A stretch of DNA of 64,000 nt from Vibrio ishigakensis (GTDB lineage: Bacteria > Pseudomonadota > Gammaproteobacteria > Enterobacterales > Vibrionaceae). Where the stretch lies: the NCBI RefSeq assembly GCF_024347675.1, contig NZ_AP024881.1, positions 1,426,001-1,490,000 on the forward strand, given 5' to 3'. Position 1 is the stretch's first letter, and the number at the start of each line of letters is the position of its first letter. The translations under genes and the position numbers were made by a program. Below the pieces are notes generated by a model, which saw nothing but the letters and a program-made list of their open reading frames with translations, had not been told where the DNA came from and made no database searches. Of this stretch, positions 8,104 through 17,312 are shown one piece after another.

Positions 8104-10465
8104 CAGTATTTAATAACCTCAATGAATTGGTAACAACTATGATGGAACTGGCCGACATGCCCGCAACGGCAATGTAAGGCGCAACCATACCGGCTACCGC
8201 AAGTGGCAAGATCAATAGGTTGTAACCTAAAGACCAAGCCAAGTTTTCTCTTATAATTTTACGTGTTTTTAGCGCTAATAGACGCGCTGAGATCAGTTTG
8301 TCTAGCTTGTCACCCAAAAGAACCATATCTGCCGAGGACTTAGCAACGTCTGTACCGCCACCCATGGCTACCGACAGGTGAGCTCCAGCAAGGGTTGGGG
8401 CATCGTTAATACCATCGCCAATCATCATGGTTACATCTTTGCTTGGCAAGGATTTTAGATAATCCAGTTTGCCCTGCGGAGATACGCCAGCAACCACTTT
8501 GTCGATATGCAGTTTGTCGGCTACAGGTTTTGCATTCAGCTCACTATCACCGGTTAGCAGCGTTGTTTTGATGCCAAGTGCCGACACTTTTTCTAAGAAA
8601 TCTGCGCTACTCTCGCGTAGCGGGTCGGTATAGGTAAAGGCCGCCGCCAGTTTTCCATCAATGCTCAGGTAAACCGTTTGTGGGCAGCTTTGCATATCGC
8701 TCGGAGCAACAAACTTATGACTGCCTATCTTGCACTCTAAACCTTGATACTGACCGCTAAGGCCTAGGCCTATATGATTGTCTACCGACTCAACCTTTGT
8801 CTCTGTATCAATATAGGGTTTAAATGCGCTAGCAATCGGATGGTTAGCGTGTGACTCGATACTTGCCGCGATAGCGAGTACCTGTTGTTCTGTCCAATTG
8901 CCAAAGGTTTGGGTTTCGTTCAGTGACACCTTGCCTTCGGTGAGCGTACCTGTTTTATCAACGATAAGGTGATTGATTTTGCACAGAGTCTCAATAGCAT
9001 GAGATTTTCTAAGCAAGATACCGAGGTTGCTCATGCGAGAGGTACCGCAGGTGATAGCAGTAGGCGTTGCAAGAGATAGGGCGCACGGACAGGTAGCAAC
9101 CAGAACCGCAAGCATGATCCAGAAGGCGTCTTCTGGTTGATTTTGCTGCCAATAGAAGTAGGTCGCTGCGGAGATGATCAGAATAGCAGCCACAAAGTAG
9201 CGAGCTACCACATCTGCAATCTCGGCAATCTTAGGCTTAGTAGATTGTGCCTCATCCTGCAGTCGAACTATCTTGGCGATCATGCTCTCTTGGTTTTGGC
9301 AGTTCACCTCTAATGTAAAGGTCTGCTCGCCGTTGACTGTACCAGCAAATACGGTTTCACCGATGGTCTTTTTCACGTGCAGAGATTCACCAGTCAGCAT
9401 AGACTCATCGATAAATACCTCACGGTCTACAACCAAGCCATCGGCAGGCACGTGTTCGCCGGCAAGAACGCGTACGCGATCGCCAATCTTTAGGGTTTTA
9501 ACCGGGATCTGGTCACCATTATCTAGAGACGCCATGGCTGGAACCAACTTAAGCAGGTTGGCACTGGCCGCCGCTGCTTTTCTTCGTGCACGCATCTCTA
9601 GGAAGCGACCTAAAAGCAAGAAGAAGGCAAACATAGAGATGGATTCAAAGAATACCTCGCCACTTTGGGTAAAGGTGGCAATTACACTGGCGAAATAGGC
9701 AAAAATCATTGCCAACGAAACAGGTACGTCCATGCCTAAAGTGCGAGCTTTTAGACTACGCCACGCATTCATATAAAACGGAAGTGCAGAGTAGAGCATT
9801 ACCGGAGTAGCGAAGATCAAACTGATGATTCGGAAATAATGCTTAAACTCTGGCTCGAGATTACCAAACACTTCCAAATACAGGGCAACCGCCAGCATCA
9901 TCACCTGCATGGTGGCAAGGCCTGCAATACCCAATCGATACAGGTATTGCTTCATCTGACGATAGTAGTTCTCTTCTTGCTTGTCTGCTTCGAACGGAGC
10001 GGCTTTGTAACCTAGCTTATGAATAATTCCTAGAAGCTCACTTAGCTTGGTTTGAGTGTTGTCCCAAGCAAGAACGGCACGGTGGGTCGCGGTATTTACG
10101 CGAATACGCACCACGCCTTTGCGACCGTTCATCTGCTTTTCGATAAGCCAAGCGCAGGCGGCACAAGAGACGCCATCCAGTGACAATGTCACTTCGGAGG
10201 TGTTCTCATCGTTGCGAACAAACTCGGATTGGATCTCTTCGTTATCGTAGTGGATAAGGGACTGCAGCTGCTCAGGAACTAGGTCAACACGCTCAGCTTT
10301 TTCAGTGCGATATTGGTAGTAAGAGACAAGGCCGCTGTCGACTATGGTCTGGGCTACCGATTGGCAACCCGGACAACACATGTCTCGAACCTCATCGAGG
10401 ATTTTTACCTGAAAGTTCGTGCTCTCTGGTACTTCTTCACCGCAGTGGTAACACGATTTTGTCAT
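8024..10465 (-). CDS. ccoI: Copper-translocating P-type ATPase CcoI (FixI)
   Basis: 813-residue P1B-type ATPase that moves copper across the inner membrane for cbb3 oxidase assembly. In order: an N-terminal cysteine-rich segment (CYHCGEE...MCCPGCQ), a heavy-metal domain with CAAC, eight predicted membrane segments, the actuator TGES, ion-site CPC, phosphorylation site DKTGTLTEG, the HP motif in ANHPIASAF and hinge GDGINDAP. After the usual end (NSLRLL) the frame continues for 28 more hydrophilic residues through the start of ccoS, giving an 80-bp overlap. That tail is atypical; see findings. A perfect matS site lies within codons for EVTLSL. Confidence 0.95.
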   Translation of the reverse strand: MTKSCYHCGEEVPESTNFQVKILDEVRDMCCPGCQSVAQTIVDSGLVSYYQYRTEKAERVDLVPEQLQSLIHYDNEEIQSEFVRNDENTSEVTLSLDGVSCAACAWLIEKQMNGRKGVVRIRVNTATHRAVLAWDNTQTKLSELLGIIHKLGYKAAPFEADKQEENYYRQMKQYLYRLGIAGLATMQVMMLAVALYLEVFGNLEPEFKHYFRIISLIFATPVMLYSALPFYMNAWRSLKARTLGMDVPVSLAMIFAYFASVIATFTQSGEVFFESISMFAFFLLLGRFLEMRARRKAAAASANLLKLVPAMASLDNGDQIPVKTLKIGDRVRVLAGEHVPADGLVVDREVFIDESMLTGESLHVKKTIGETVFAGTVNGEQTFTLEVNCQNQESMIAKIVRLQDEAQSTKPKIAEIADVVARYFVAAILIISAATYFYWQQNQPEDAFWIMLAVLVATCPCALSLATPTAITCGTSRMSNLGILLRKSHAIETLCKINHLIVDKTGTLTEGKVSLNETQTFGNWTEQQVLAIAASIESHANHPIASAFKPYIDTETKVESVDNHIGLGLSGQYQGLECKIGSHKFVAPSDMQSCPQTVYLSIDGKLAAAFTYTDPLRESSADFLEKVSALGIKTTLLTGDSELNAKPVADKLHIDKVVAGVSPQGKLDYLKSLPSKDVTMMIGDGINDAPTLAGAHLSVAMGGGTDVAKSSADMVLLGDKLDKLISARLLALKTRKIIRENLAWSLGYNLLILPLAVAGMVAPYIAVAGMSASSIIVVTNSLRLLNTDGKPVHSNSDRHSSGRSGDSRVSVGS
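10180..10192. other. matS site (perfect consensus), in ccoI
   Basis: GTGACAATGTCAC matches GTGACRNYGTCAC, the target of MatP, at every position. It is embedded in ccoI codons. It lies left of dif; two other perfect copies lie to the right of dif. Confidence 0.8.
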
Positions 10466-10472
10466 AGCGCTT

Positions 10473-10952
10473 CTAGTTCATTAGTGGAGCTGGGGTCGAA
10501 CTAGGGAAGTTCATACGTCCCTGGATTAACCAATGTTCGTCATGTGGAGTGAGCTCGATAAACCAAGGGCCTGAAAGAGGCTCATCCAGTTTGATTTTAT
10601 ATACGCCAGAAGCGTTTGCTGTGACCAATACACTAAAATCTTGATCTGGTAGGGTGCGGTGGGTGAAAAGCGCGTTAATTGCTGGATAGGTAAGCAGTTC
10701 GCCTTTATCGAATTCAACAATGACCTCATCACCTTCTGAATAAACCAAGGCATCTAGGTTCATTTCGTTTGCCACGTTGACCTTACTTAGGTCGACATTG
10801 ATACCTTTGCCTTTTTTATAGTAATCCTCTGAGACCAGCGAGACAGTGTGTTGAGACAGGATGTAGACCCTCAAAAGGGTGCCGAATACGGTCGTAAGGA
10901 TGAGTAAAAGTATGAACCAAGCCCAAAACTCTTTATACCAAGGCTTTACCAT
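10473..10952 (-). CDS. ccoH: cbb3 oxidase biogenesis protein CcoH (FixH)
   Basis: 159-residue protein with one N-terminal membrane anchor (FWAWFILLLILTTVFGTLLRVY) followed by the YYKKGKGIN motif typical of FixH/CcoH and a periplasmic beta-rich domain. It associates with the oxidase during assembly. The stop is 7 bp upstream of ccoI, so ccoH-ccoI-ccoS and the next gene probably form one operon. No ccoG (rdxB) gene is present between ccoP and ccoH. Confidence 0.92.
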   Translation of the reverse strand: MVKPWYKEFWAWFILLLILTTVFGTLLRVYILSQHTVSLVSEDYYKKGKGINVDLSKVNVANEMNLDALVYSEGDEVIVEFDKGELLTYPAINALFTHRTLPDQDFSVLVTANASGVYKIKLDEPLSGPWFIELTPHDEHWLIQGRMNFPSSTPAPLMN

Positions 10953-10991
10953 AAAAAACTTCTCTGATGAAAAATGAAAGGGAGTACTTTA

Positions 10992-11022
10992 GAAAAAAAC
11001 AGCCTCCAATGCAGAGGCTGTT
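10992..11022 (-). terminator. Terminator after ccoP
   Basis: AACAGCCTC (10998-11006) pairs with GAGGCTGTT (11014-11022). On the minus strand the stem runs into seven T's. It separates the structural operon ccoNOQP from the assembly genes ccoH onward. Confidence 0.8.
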
Positions 11023-11044
11023 GTCAGATTATTACTACTTGTTA

Positions 11045-12022
11045 CTATTTTTCTTGGTTGCTTAAACTCCACACATAGGCTGAAACAAGTTGCACTTTTT
11101 CTTCACCTAGTATGTCTTTCCAAGCTGGCATCACGCCTTGACGACCATTGGTAACGGTTTCCGTTACTGCCGCACGTGAATCACCATATAGCCAGTTGTT
11201 ATCGGTTAAGTCAGGAGCACCAACGGCAGGGTTACCCTTACCATCTGTACCGTGACACGCCGCACACACTGCAAAGCGAGCTTTACCTGCTGCAGCTTCG
11301 CGAGCGTTAACCTTACGGCCTGATAGGCTAAGGGTATAGCTCACAACCTCTTGAACGCCATCTTCACCGAGAACGTCAATCCAAGCTGGCATTTCACCGA
11401 TACGACCATCCATGATGGTAGTTACGATAGCTTCAGGCTCACCGCCATATAGCCATGCGTTATCGGTTAGGTTAGGGAAGCCAAGCTGACCGCGCGCATC
11501 TGAGCCGTGGCACTGAGCACAGTTTTGGTCAAATAAACCTTGACCAACTTTAAGTGCATCAGGGTTGCCGGCGATCTCTTCAATAGGGCGAAGTGATGAA
11601 CCGTCGTCAGTTTTCGCTAGGCGGCGGAACGCTTCACCAAAGTAAGCATCCGCATCACCCAGTTCTTTAGCGTACTGGTTAAGGTGCTTCTGCTCTTGAG
11701 CGCGTGCGATAGAGGCTTTCGACTCTTCTAGGCTAGTTACGGTTTGATCCGAGCTAGTCCAGCCAAGTAGGCCCTTGTAGTTACCTAGGCCAGGGTATAG
11801 AGCTAGATAAATAGCGGCAAAGAAGAAGGTGCCGATAAATAGGTAGCTCCACCATTTTGGTAGGTCATTGTTAAGCTCGCGAATACCATCGTATTCGTGG
11901 CCCATGTCATCACCAACTGGCACGCCCATTTTGTCTTTGATACACCAACGCAGGATGATGGCGATACCAATTAGGGTGCCCACAGTGATTATGGTAATCC
12001 AGAGACTCCAAAACGTAGTCAT
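11045..12022 (-). CDS. ccoP: cbb3 cytochrome c oxidase diheme subunit CcoP
   Basis: 325-residue membrane-anchored diheme cytochrome c that passes electrons to CcoN. Two membrane helices occupy the first 80 residues (FWSLWITIITVGTLIG and WWSYLFIGTFFFAAIYLALYPG). Two heme-binding CxxCH motifs follow, CAQCH and CAACH, each with the expected downstream Met ligand regions (GEMPAW, GVMPAW). The start overlaps the ccoQ stop (TAATG), so translation is coupled. Confidence 0.96.
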   Translation of the reverse strand: MTTFWSLWITIITVGTLIGIAIILRWCIKDKMGVPVGDDMGHEYDGIRELNNDLPKWWSYLFIGTFFFAAIYLALYPGLGNYKGLLGWTSSDQTVTSLEESKASIARAQEQKHLNQYAKELGDADAYFGEAFRRLAKTDDGSSLRPIEEIAGNPDALKVGQGLFDQNCAQCHGSDARGQLGFPNLTDNAWLYGGEPEAIVTTIMDGRIGEMPAWIDVLGEDGVQEVVSYTLSLSGRKVNAREAAAGKARFAVCAACHGTDGKGNPAVGAPDLTDNNWLYGDSRAAVTETVTNGRQGVMPAWKDILGEEKVQLVSAYVWSLSNQEK

Positions 12023-12195
12023 TACTTAGTCACTCCCTGATCGTTAGTTTCCTTTTTCTCTTCGTCATCAAAGATAAGGTTTGCGGCTTCGTCAAAGCGA
12101 GACTTACGGCTCTTACCGTAAGCCCACCAAACGACACCAGCAAAGCTGACGAATAGAAGCAGAGTCCAAATGCTGTGAATAGTGCTGATATCCAT
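12022..12195 (-). CDS. ccoQ: cbb3 oxidase small subunit CcoQ
   Basis: 57-residue single-span protein: MDISTIHSIWTLLLF, a helix to about residue 24 containing VVWWAYG, then KSRKSRFDEAANLIFDDEE and a charged tail. The W..YG...K..FDEAA.L.F pattern is typical of CcoQ, which stabilises the oxidase. It lies between ccoO and ccoP, 10 bp after the ccoO stop, and shares one base with the ccoP start. Start and stop were read directly. Confidence 0.93.
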   Translation of the reverse strand: MDISTIHSIWTLLLFVSFAGVVWWAYGKSRKSRFDEAANLIFDDEEKKETNDQGVTK

Positions 12196-12205
12196 TATTC
12201 ACTCC

Positions 12206-12826
12206 TTACTTCATTGCGTGACCAAGCGACTGCAGATACGCAATCAGAGCATCCATTTCAGTTTTACCTGCCACTTCTTTCTGTGCGTTTGCAACTTGCT
12301 CGTCGGTGTATGGAACACCGAAGTTGTTCTTGAAGATCTCAAGCTTACGCTGAGTGTGCTTACCGTCTAGAACGTTCTCTTCAAGCCAAGGGAAACCTGG
12401 CATGTTTGACTCTGGTACTACGTCACGTGGGTTGATCAGGTGAACGCGATGCCATTCATCAGAGTAACGACCGCCAACACGAGCTAGATCCGGACCTGTA
12501 CGCTTGGAGCCCCATAGGAATGGGTGTTCCCAAACATGCTCACCGGCAACAGAGTAGTGGCCGTAGCGTTCAGTTTCAGAACGGAAAGGACGAATCATCT
12601 GGCTGTGACATACGTTACAACCTTCACGGATGTAGATGTCACGACCTTCCATTTCTAGCGCAGTGTATACACGAAGGTTTTTAACCGGCTCTGTAGTCTG
12701 CTTTTGGAACATTAGTGGAGTGATCTCTACTAACGCACCCAAGCTGATTGCAAAGATGATTAGGATTGCCAATAGGCCTACGTTTTTCTCAACGAGCTCG
12801 TGGCGATTCTTTGGATTATTAGCCAT
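12206..12826 (-). CDS. ccoO: cbb3 cytochrome c oxidase monoheme subunit CcoO
   Basis: 206-residue membrane-anchored cytochrome c. It has one N-terminal helix ([19 protein letters not shown]), then the heme motif [15 protein letters not shown], with [13 protein letters not shown] and the Met-ligand region SNMPGFPWL. It is the second gene of ccoNOQP, 12 bp after ccoN. It passes electrons from CcoP to the CcoN active site. Confidence 0.96.
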   Translation of the reverse strand: MANNPKNRHELVEKNVGLLAILIIFAISLGALVEITPLMFQKQTTEPVKNLRVYTALEMEGRDIYIREGCNVCHSQMIRPFRSETERYGHYSVAGEHVWEHPFLWGSKRTGPDLARVGGRYSDEWHRVHLINPRDVVPESNMPGFPWLEENVLDGKHTQRKLEIFKNNFGVPYTDEQVANAQKEVAGKTEMDALIAYLQSLGHAMK

Positions 12827-12838
12827 GTCGAAATCTCC

Positions 12839-14266
12839 TTATGCCGGTTGAGGCGTAGCTTTTAGGCTAGCCTTAGGTGCTGTGATGGTCTTGTATGCGT
12901 TATAAGCCATCAAGAACATGCCAGATAGGAAGATTGCGCCACCAATGAATCGTACTGTGTAATACGGGTAAGACGCCTGAACAGATTCAACGAAGCTGTA
13001 AGTTAGTGTGCCGTCTGGGTTAACACTACGCCACATTAGGCCTTGCATTACACCAGAGATCCACATAGCTACGATGTACAGAACCGTACCAACTGTCGCC
13101 AGCCAGAAGTGAACGTTGATTAGGCTCACAGAGTACATGCGTTCTTGACCAAATAGGCGAGGGATCAAGTGGTATACAGAACCGATTGAAACCATAGCTA
13201 CCCAACCTAGAGCACCTGAGTGTACGTGACCTACAGTCCAGTCAGTGTAGTGAGACAGGGCGTTAACCGTCTTGATCGACATCATCGGGCCTTCGAACGT
13301 TGACATGCCGTAGAACGACAGAGAAACGATCAAGAAGCGCAGGATAGGGTCGTAGCGTAGTTTATGCCATGCACCTGATAGGGTCATGATACCGTTGATC
13401 ATACCACCCCAAGACGGAGCGAATAGAACCAGTGACATCACCATACCTAGCGACTGAGTCCAGTCTGGAAGCGCTGTGTAATGTAGGTGGTGAGGACCAG
13501 CCCAAATATACAGCGAAACTAGTGCCCAGAAGTGAACGATAGACAGACGGTAAGAGTAAACTGGACGCTCAGCTTGTTTTGGTACGAAGTAATACATCAT
13601 ACCTAGGAAGCCAGCTGTCAAAAGGAAGCCTACCGCATTGTGTCCATACCACCACTGAATCATGGCATCTACAGCACCTGAGTACATAGAGTATGACTTC
13701 ATACCGTGTACTGGCACTGCCATGCTGTTTACGATATGAAGCACCGCAACAGTTAGGATAAAGGCACCGAAGAACCAGTTCGCAACGTAGATATGTGAGG
13801 TTCTACGCTTAATCATGGTTCCGAAGAAGACGATGGCGTAGGCCACCCAAACGATAGCGATAGCGATATCGATTGGCCACTCCAGTTCCGCGTACTCTTT
13901 ACCCGATGTAAAACCGAGAGGCAGAGAAATAGCAGCGGCTAAAATGATCGCTTGCCAACCCCAGAATGTGAAGGCGACCAGAGGTCCACCGAAAAGACGC
14001 GTCTGGCACGTGCGCTGAACTACGTAATATGACGTAGCGAACAGGGCACTAGTACCGAACGCAAAGATAACCGCGTTTGTATGAAGCGGTCTTAGACGAG
14101 AGTAGGTTAACCACGGCGTATCAAAGTTAAGCTGTGGCCAAACTAGCTGAGCGGCAATCAAAACACCTACACCCATGCCGACAATACCCCAAAGAATGGT
14201 AACTAGGGTAAATTGACGAACAACGGTGTAGTTGTAGTTATGTTCAAGCTGCTTTTCCTGGCTCAT
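12839..14266 (-). CDS. ccoN: cbb3 cytochrome c oxidase catalytic subunit CcoN
   Basis: 475-residue, twelve-helix heme-copper oxidase subunit I that reduces oxygen to water with high affinity while pumping protons. Conserved histidines appear in [14 protein letters not shown] (heme b), [13 protein letters not shown] (copper ligand and cross-linked Tyr region), GPHHLHYT (copper ligands) and [14 protein letters not shown] (heme ligands). It is the first gene of the operon. I looked for an FNR box in the 257 bp upstream and found none that is convincing. Confidence 0.97.
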   Translation of the reverse strand: MSQEKQLEHNYNYTVVRQFTLVTILWGIVGMGVGVLIAAQLVWPQLNFDTPWLTYSRLRPLHTNAVIFAFGTSALFATSYYVVQRTCQTRLFGGPLVAFTFWGWQAIILAAAISLPLGFTSGKEYAELEWPIDIAIAIVWVAYAIVFFGTMIKRRTSHIYVANWFFGAFILTVAVLHIVNSMAVPVHGMKSYSMYSGAVDAMIQWWYGHNAVGFLLTAGFLGMMYYFVPKQAERPVYSYRLSIVHFWALVSLYIWAGPHHLHYTALPDWTQSLGMVMSLVLFAPSWGGMINGIMTLSGAWHKLRYDPILRFLIVSLSFYGMSTFEGPMMSIKTVNALSHYTDWTVGHVHSGALGWVAMVSIGSVYHLIPRLFGQERMYSVSLINVHFWLATVGTVLYIVAMWISGVMQGLMWRSVNPDGTLTYSFVESVQASYPYYTVRFIGGAIFLSGMFLMAYNAYKTITAPKASLKATPQPA

Positions 14267-14523
14267 TTACATGCTTCCAATTTCTTGTATTAACTACACT
14301 TTTCCAACACAACGCCAACAATTTGGCGCAACGACAAATGTCACAAAACATAAGGAAATATAACTTTTATTGTCCTAACCCTTAAAAAATGCTTTTTAAA
14401 CTGACATTTATACGTGGAATTATACGGAATTAACATTTGAATGACAGGGACTTAACTCTAGGATTGATCGGCAAAATCCTATTTAATGTAAAAAGTTTGA
14501 AGTTTGTTACAAAGGTAAACGAT

Positions 14524-14697
14524 ATGGCCGCAGAAAAATTAACCAAAGCTAGGCTAATTCAGATTATTTTGACCTTCATTGTTTTGATAACCGCGTTTTT
14601 CTGGCGCACAGCAACGCATGAAGAATGCACAATCGATGGGGAAGTAACCAGCACATCAGATATTGAGTGTGAGGTTTTAGATTCAAAGCAAGAATAG
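14524..14697 (+). CDS. Small single-span membrane protein upstream of ccoN
   Basis: 57 residues from the ATG at 14524 (MAAEKLTKAR), with one hydrophobic helix (LIQIILTFIVLITAFFW) and a short acidic tail containing two Cys. An in-frame ATG at 14437 would add 29 residues, but that part looks non-coding. It is divergent from ccoN across about 257 bp. I have an impression that similar small proteins occur in this place in other vibrios. A link to the oxidase is inference from position only. Confidence 0.55.
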   Translation: MAAEKLTKARLIQIILTFIVLITAFFWRTATHEECTIDGEVTSTSDIECEVLDSKQE

Positions 14698-14828
14698 AAG
14701 CGAGGCAATCTATACGAAATGAGATGCGTCTCTAAGTTCATAAAAATGACAATTCAATAATCCAACGCAGTTAACATTCTACATATATTGTAAGACAAAT
14801 ATATTTATGCCGATGCTATGTTGAACTC

Positions 14829-15890
14829 ATGTTCAATGTTACAAAAAGTATCCTTATGTACAAGAGTGTTCTTACATCTGCATTGGTTTTAGCCCTCGTT
14901 GGTTGTGGCGGAAGTGGTGGATCTTCTGGACCTGGTGAGACTAACGATCCGCCTCCAGTAGAGGAATGTTCAAGTTCAACCGTTTCAACTCTACCTAGTG
15001 TTGAAAATACGCACAACGTCTCTTCTGGTCATTATGAAGATATAAGCTCTACCTCTTTAATTTCGCAGGGGCTGTGTGGTCAAGATACTTACGATTTAAT
15101 CGAAAGTGTTTTTGGCAAAGGCTCAATAGAAGCCCCAGATCTATATAGCAACAACGATCCAAATGGCGGCTCACATATTATTCAAGGCTATGATGATTTG
15201 GTGGGGAACTACTTTAAATTCATCATACATTTCGATGATGGTGATCGTGATAAAGGCCGTGACGACAGACAGCGCAATGAGATCAAGGTTTATGATAAAT
15301 CCGATGACAAGCTCAAAGGCTTCTTGGGTAAAACCTTCGAGTACAGCTGGAAATTTAAGGTTGGTGATGACCTCAAAGTCACCAAGCATTTCACTCATTT
15401 ATTCCAGTTAAAACCCGTGAAAGGTAAAGATGCGGCGGATAACATCAACGTTAGCAGTCCGCTTCTCACTATCACCGCCAATGTTAGAAGCAACAAAAGC
15501 GGTCTAGAGGTGCGTCATACACATTACGCAGACAAAACCACAGGAAAGACAGAGAACAATACATTAGCGCACACCGCCTATATGGATGATGTTTCTTGGA
15601 GCAATGATATCCAAGGTCAATGGTTAGAGGCCTTTGTTAGAGTTGATTATAGCGAAACCGGTAGCTTATATATGAGCATCACTCCACTAGGTGCAAGCAA
15701 ACCAATGATAGAGATCAACGAGTCTAATCTGGAGTTGTGGCGCTCTGGTCTAGATGGTGGAGAAGACAATTTCGTCAGACCAAAGTGGGGGATTTATCGC
15801 TCGCTCAATGCCGAAGATGAGCTCAACCAAGACCAGGATGAAGTCTACTTTGCTGACTTTAAGATAAGAGAAGTTAAGCAAATACAATAA
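14829..15890 (+). CDS. Lipoprotein with heparin-lyase-I-like fold, probable polysaccharide lyase
   Basis: 353 residues with a lipobox (ALVGC) after a short hydrophobic signal, then a Gly/Ser/Pro linker, so it is probably lipid-anchored. The ATG at 14856, nine codons in, gives a more standard lipoprotein signal and may be the true start. The body shows the pattern of beta-jelly-roll lyases of the heparin lyase I type: DRQRNEIKVYDKS, HFTHLFQLKP, VRHTHYAD and the late PKWGIYRS. Substrate unknown; alginate, glucuronan or a sulfated polysaccharide are all possible. A terminator follows. No other carbohydrate gene is adjacent. Confidence 0.65.
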   Translation: MFNVTKSILMYKSVLTSALVLALVGCGGSGGSSGPGETNDPPPVEECSSSTVSTLPSVENTHNVSSGHYEDISSTSLISQGLCGQDTYDLIESVFGKGSIEAPDLYSNNDPNGGSHIIQGYDDLVGNYFKFIIHFDDGDRDKGRDDRQRNEIKVYDKSDDKLKGFLGKTFEYSWKFKVGDDLKVTKHFTHLFQLKPVKGKDAADNINVSSPLLTITANVRSNKSGLEVRHTHYADKTTGKTENNTLAHTAYMDDVSWSNDIQGQWLEAFVRVDYSETGSLYMSITPLGASKPMIEINESNLELWRSGLDGGEDNFVRPKWGIYRSLNAEDELNQDQDEVYFADFKIREVKQIQ

Positions 15891-15894
15891 CTTA

Positions 15895-15929
15895 AAAGGC
15901 CAAGCATAGAACGCTTGGCCTTTGTTTTT
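15895..15929 (+). terminator. Terminator after the lyase-like lipoprotein gene
   Basis: The 11-bp perfect stem AAAGGCCAAGC / GCTTGGCCTTT with a 7-base loop is followed by TTTGTTTTTC. The next gene is convergent and ends at 15930, so it may serve that side as well. Confidence 0.85.
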
Positions 15930-17129
15930 CTAAACTTTCTTATCTCTTGCCGCTAAACCTGCAAACAGTGCGCATAGTGACCCTGTCACAATAACTATGC
16001 TCAATGCCCAGTTCCAACTGCCAGTTAATTCATGAATGAGACCAAGAATCGGTGGACCACAGGTCGCAATCAGGTATCCAAAACTTTGAGACATTGCCGA
16101 AAGAGCCGCAGCTTCTTCGCCACTGTTAGTGCGAAGGCCCACAAACGAGAGGCCAATAACGAAGGTCGCACAGTTACAGAAACCAAACAGTAGTGTCCAG
16201 AAAATCGCAAACTGAGGCGCGATCATCAAACCTAGAACACTTGTAACTGTGCCGACAGCAGTACTGAGAATTAATATTTGAGTGCTTTTGAGGCGAGCCA
16301 GAAAAGGAATCAACACCAAGCCTGGCCAGATGGTCGCAAACTGCAAGAAACCATAGATATAGCCAGCATCGGTTTCAGGCATGCCTGAATCAATTAGGAT
16401 TTTCGGAAGCCAAGATGAAAAGGCATAAAAGGTAACTGAGTTTAATCCGATTGCTAACGTTACTTGCCACGCTACAGCGCTTTTGAGCACACGCGTTAAA
16501 GGTAGCTTGGCTGCTTTTCCTTGCTCAGCATTCTTGTCTTTATTTAAAAGCCAAAATAGTAGTGCAGGTATGGTCAATAACAGATTAAACATCAAGGCAA
16601 ATTGCCAACCTGAGACTGTACTTGGATTCCAATGGCTTAGAGGAACCATAGTAGCGGAGGTCAAAGTCGAGCCAATGCCCATAGCAAAAGTATATAAAGA
16701 GGTAATGACCGCAATTCGGTAAGGAAATGACTGTTTAACCGCTACAGGCAACAAAACATTACCAATAGCTATGCCAATGCCAATAAAAATAGTGCCAATA
16801 CAAAGAAGGACAACATGGCCGCCAGAACGAAGCAAGATGCCAACGAAGATACTCAGCAGCGCAAAACAAATGCTTTTTTTGAGCTGTAAGTGTTTCAGAA
16901 GTGGTAATGCAAACGGAGAAACGAACGCAAAGGTAATTAGTGGCAACGAAGACAGTAAACCCAAGACAGTGGTGCTCAGATTCAAAGACTGCATGATCTG
17001 TTCAAGCAGCGGCGCCAAACTGGTAAATGGTCCACGTAGATTTATCGCCAGCAACAAGATACCGGCGAGAGCAATCCAAAGATGTCGAGACGCACTAAAG
17101 CGCGCTGTTGATTGAGAGGTAGCGTTCAC
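15930..17129 (-). CDS. MFS transporter, CynX/NimT type
   Basis: 399-residue inner membrane transporter with about twelve hydrophobic segments. The opening NLRGPFTSLAPLLEQI and the GIAIGNVLLPVAVKQSFP motif in the first half are characteristic of the CynX/NimT (cyanate/2-nitroimidazole) branch of the major facilitator superfamily. The substrate is not predictable. It stands alone between the lyase-like gene and the dif region. A one-mismatch matS palindrome lies in its 3' end. Confidence 0.85.
   Translation of the reverse strand: MNATSQSTARFSASRHLWIALAGILLLAINLRGPFTSLAPLLEQIMQSLNLSTTVLGLLSSLPLITFAFVSPFALPLLKHLQLKKSICFALLSIFVGILLRSGGHVVLLCIGTIFIGIGIAIGNVLLPVAVKQSFPYRIAVITSLYTFAMGIGSTLTSATMVPLSHWNPSTVSGWQFALMFNLLLTIPALLFWLLNKDKNAEQGKAAKLPLTRVLKSAVAWQVTLAIGLNSVTFYAFSSWLPKILIDSGMPETDAGYIYGFLQFATIWPGLVLIPFLARLKSTQILILSTAVGTVTSVLGLMIAPQFAIFWTLLFGFCNCATFVIGLSFVGLRTNSGEEAAALSAMSQSFGYLIATCGPPILGLIHELTGSWNWALSIVIVTGSLCALFAGLAARDKKV
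15977..15989. other. Degenerate matS-like palindrome (one mismatch)
   Basis: GTGACCCTGTCAC has both matS arms intact, but the first spacer base is C instead of a purine. It lies in the transporter coding sequence, 1.3 kb from dif. Possible weak MatP site. Confidence 0.3.
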
Positions 17130-17312
17130 ATGGATTCATTTAAAGAAAAGGAAGAAAGGATTATAGAGAAGTTTCGTTAAAACAAATAGGTGTAAGCATT
17201 TGATTGCAGATTTAAAAGTTTGCAAGTAATGCGCATGACGATGAGAGTTTTAAAGTAAATAGAATGAGAGAAGGGACATATATCTAAGGTTATGTAGAAA
17301 TCAATAAATCTT

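Noticed and set aside
14267..14523. FNR box upstream of ccoN
   Set aside because: Expected from biology, and partial dyads exist (TTGTC...GCCAA at about 14321-14337), but the spacing is five rather than four and the arms are poor. Not supported.
14700..17312. Integrated mobile element at dif (IMEX or Xer-phage)
   Set aside because: Only one dif-like site was found, and the genes to its left (lyase-like, NimT-like) show no integrase, phage or toxin features and no flanking repeats.
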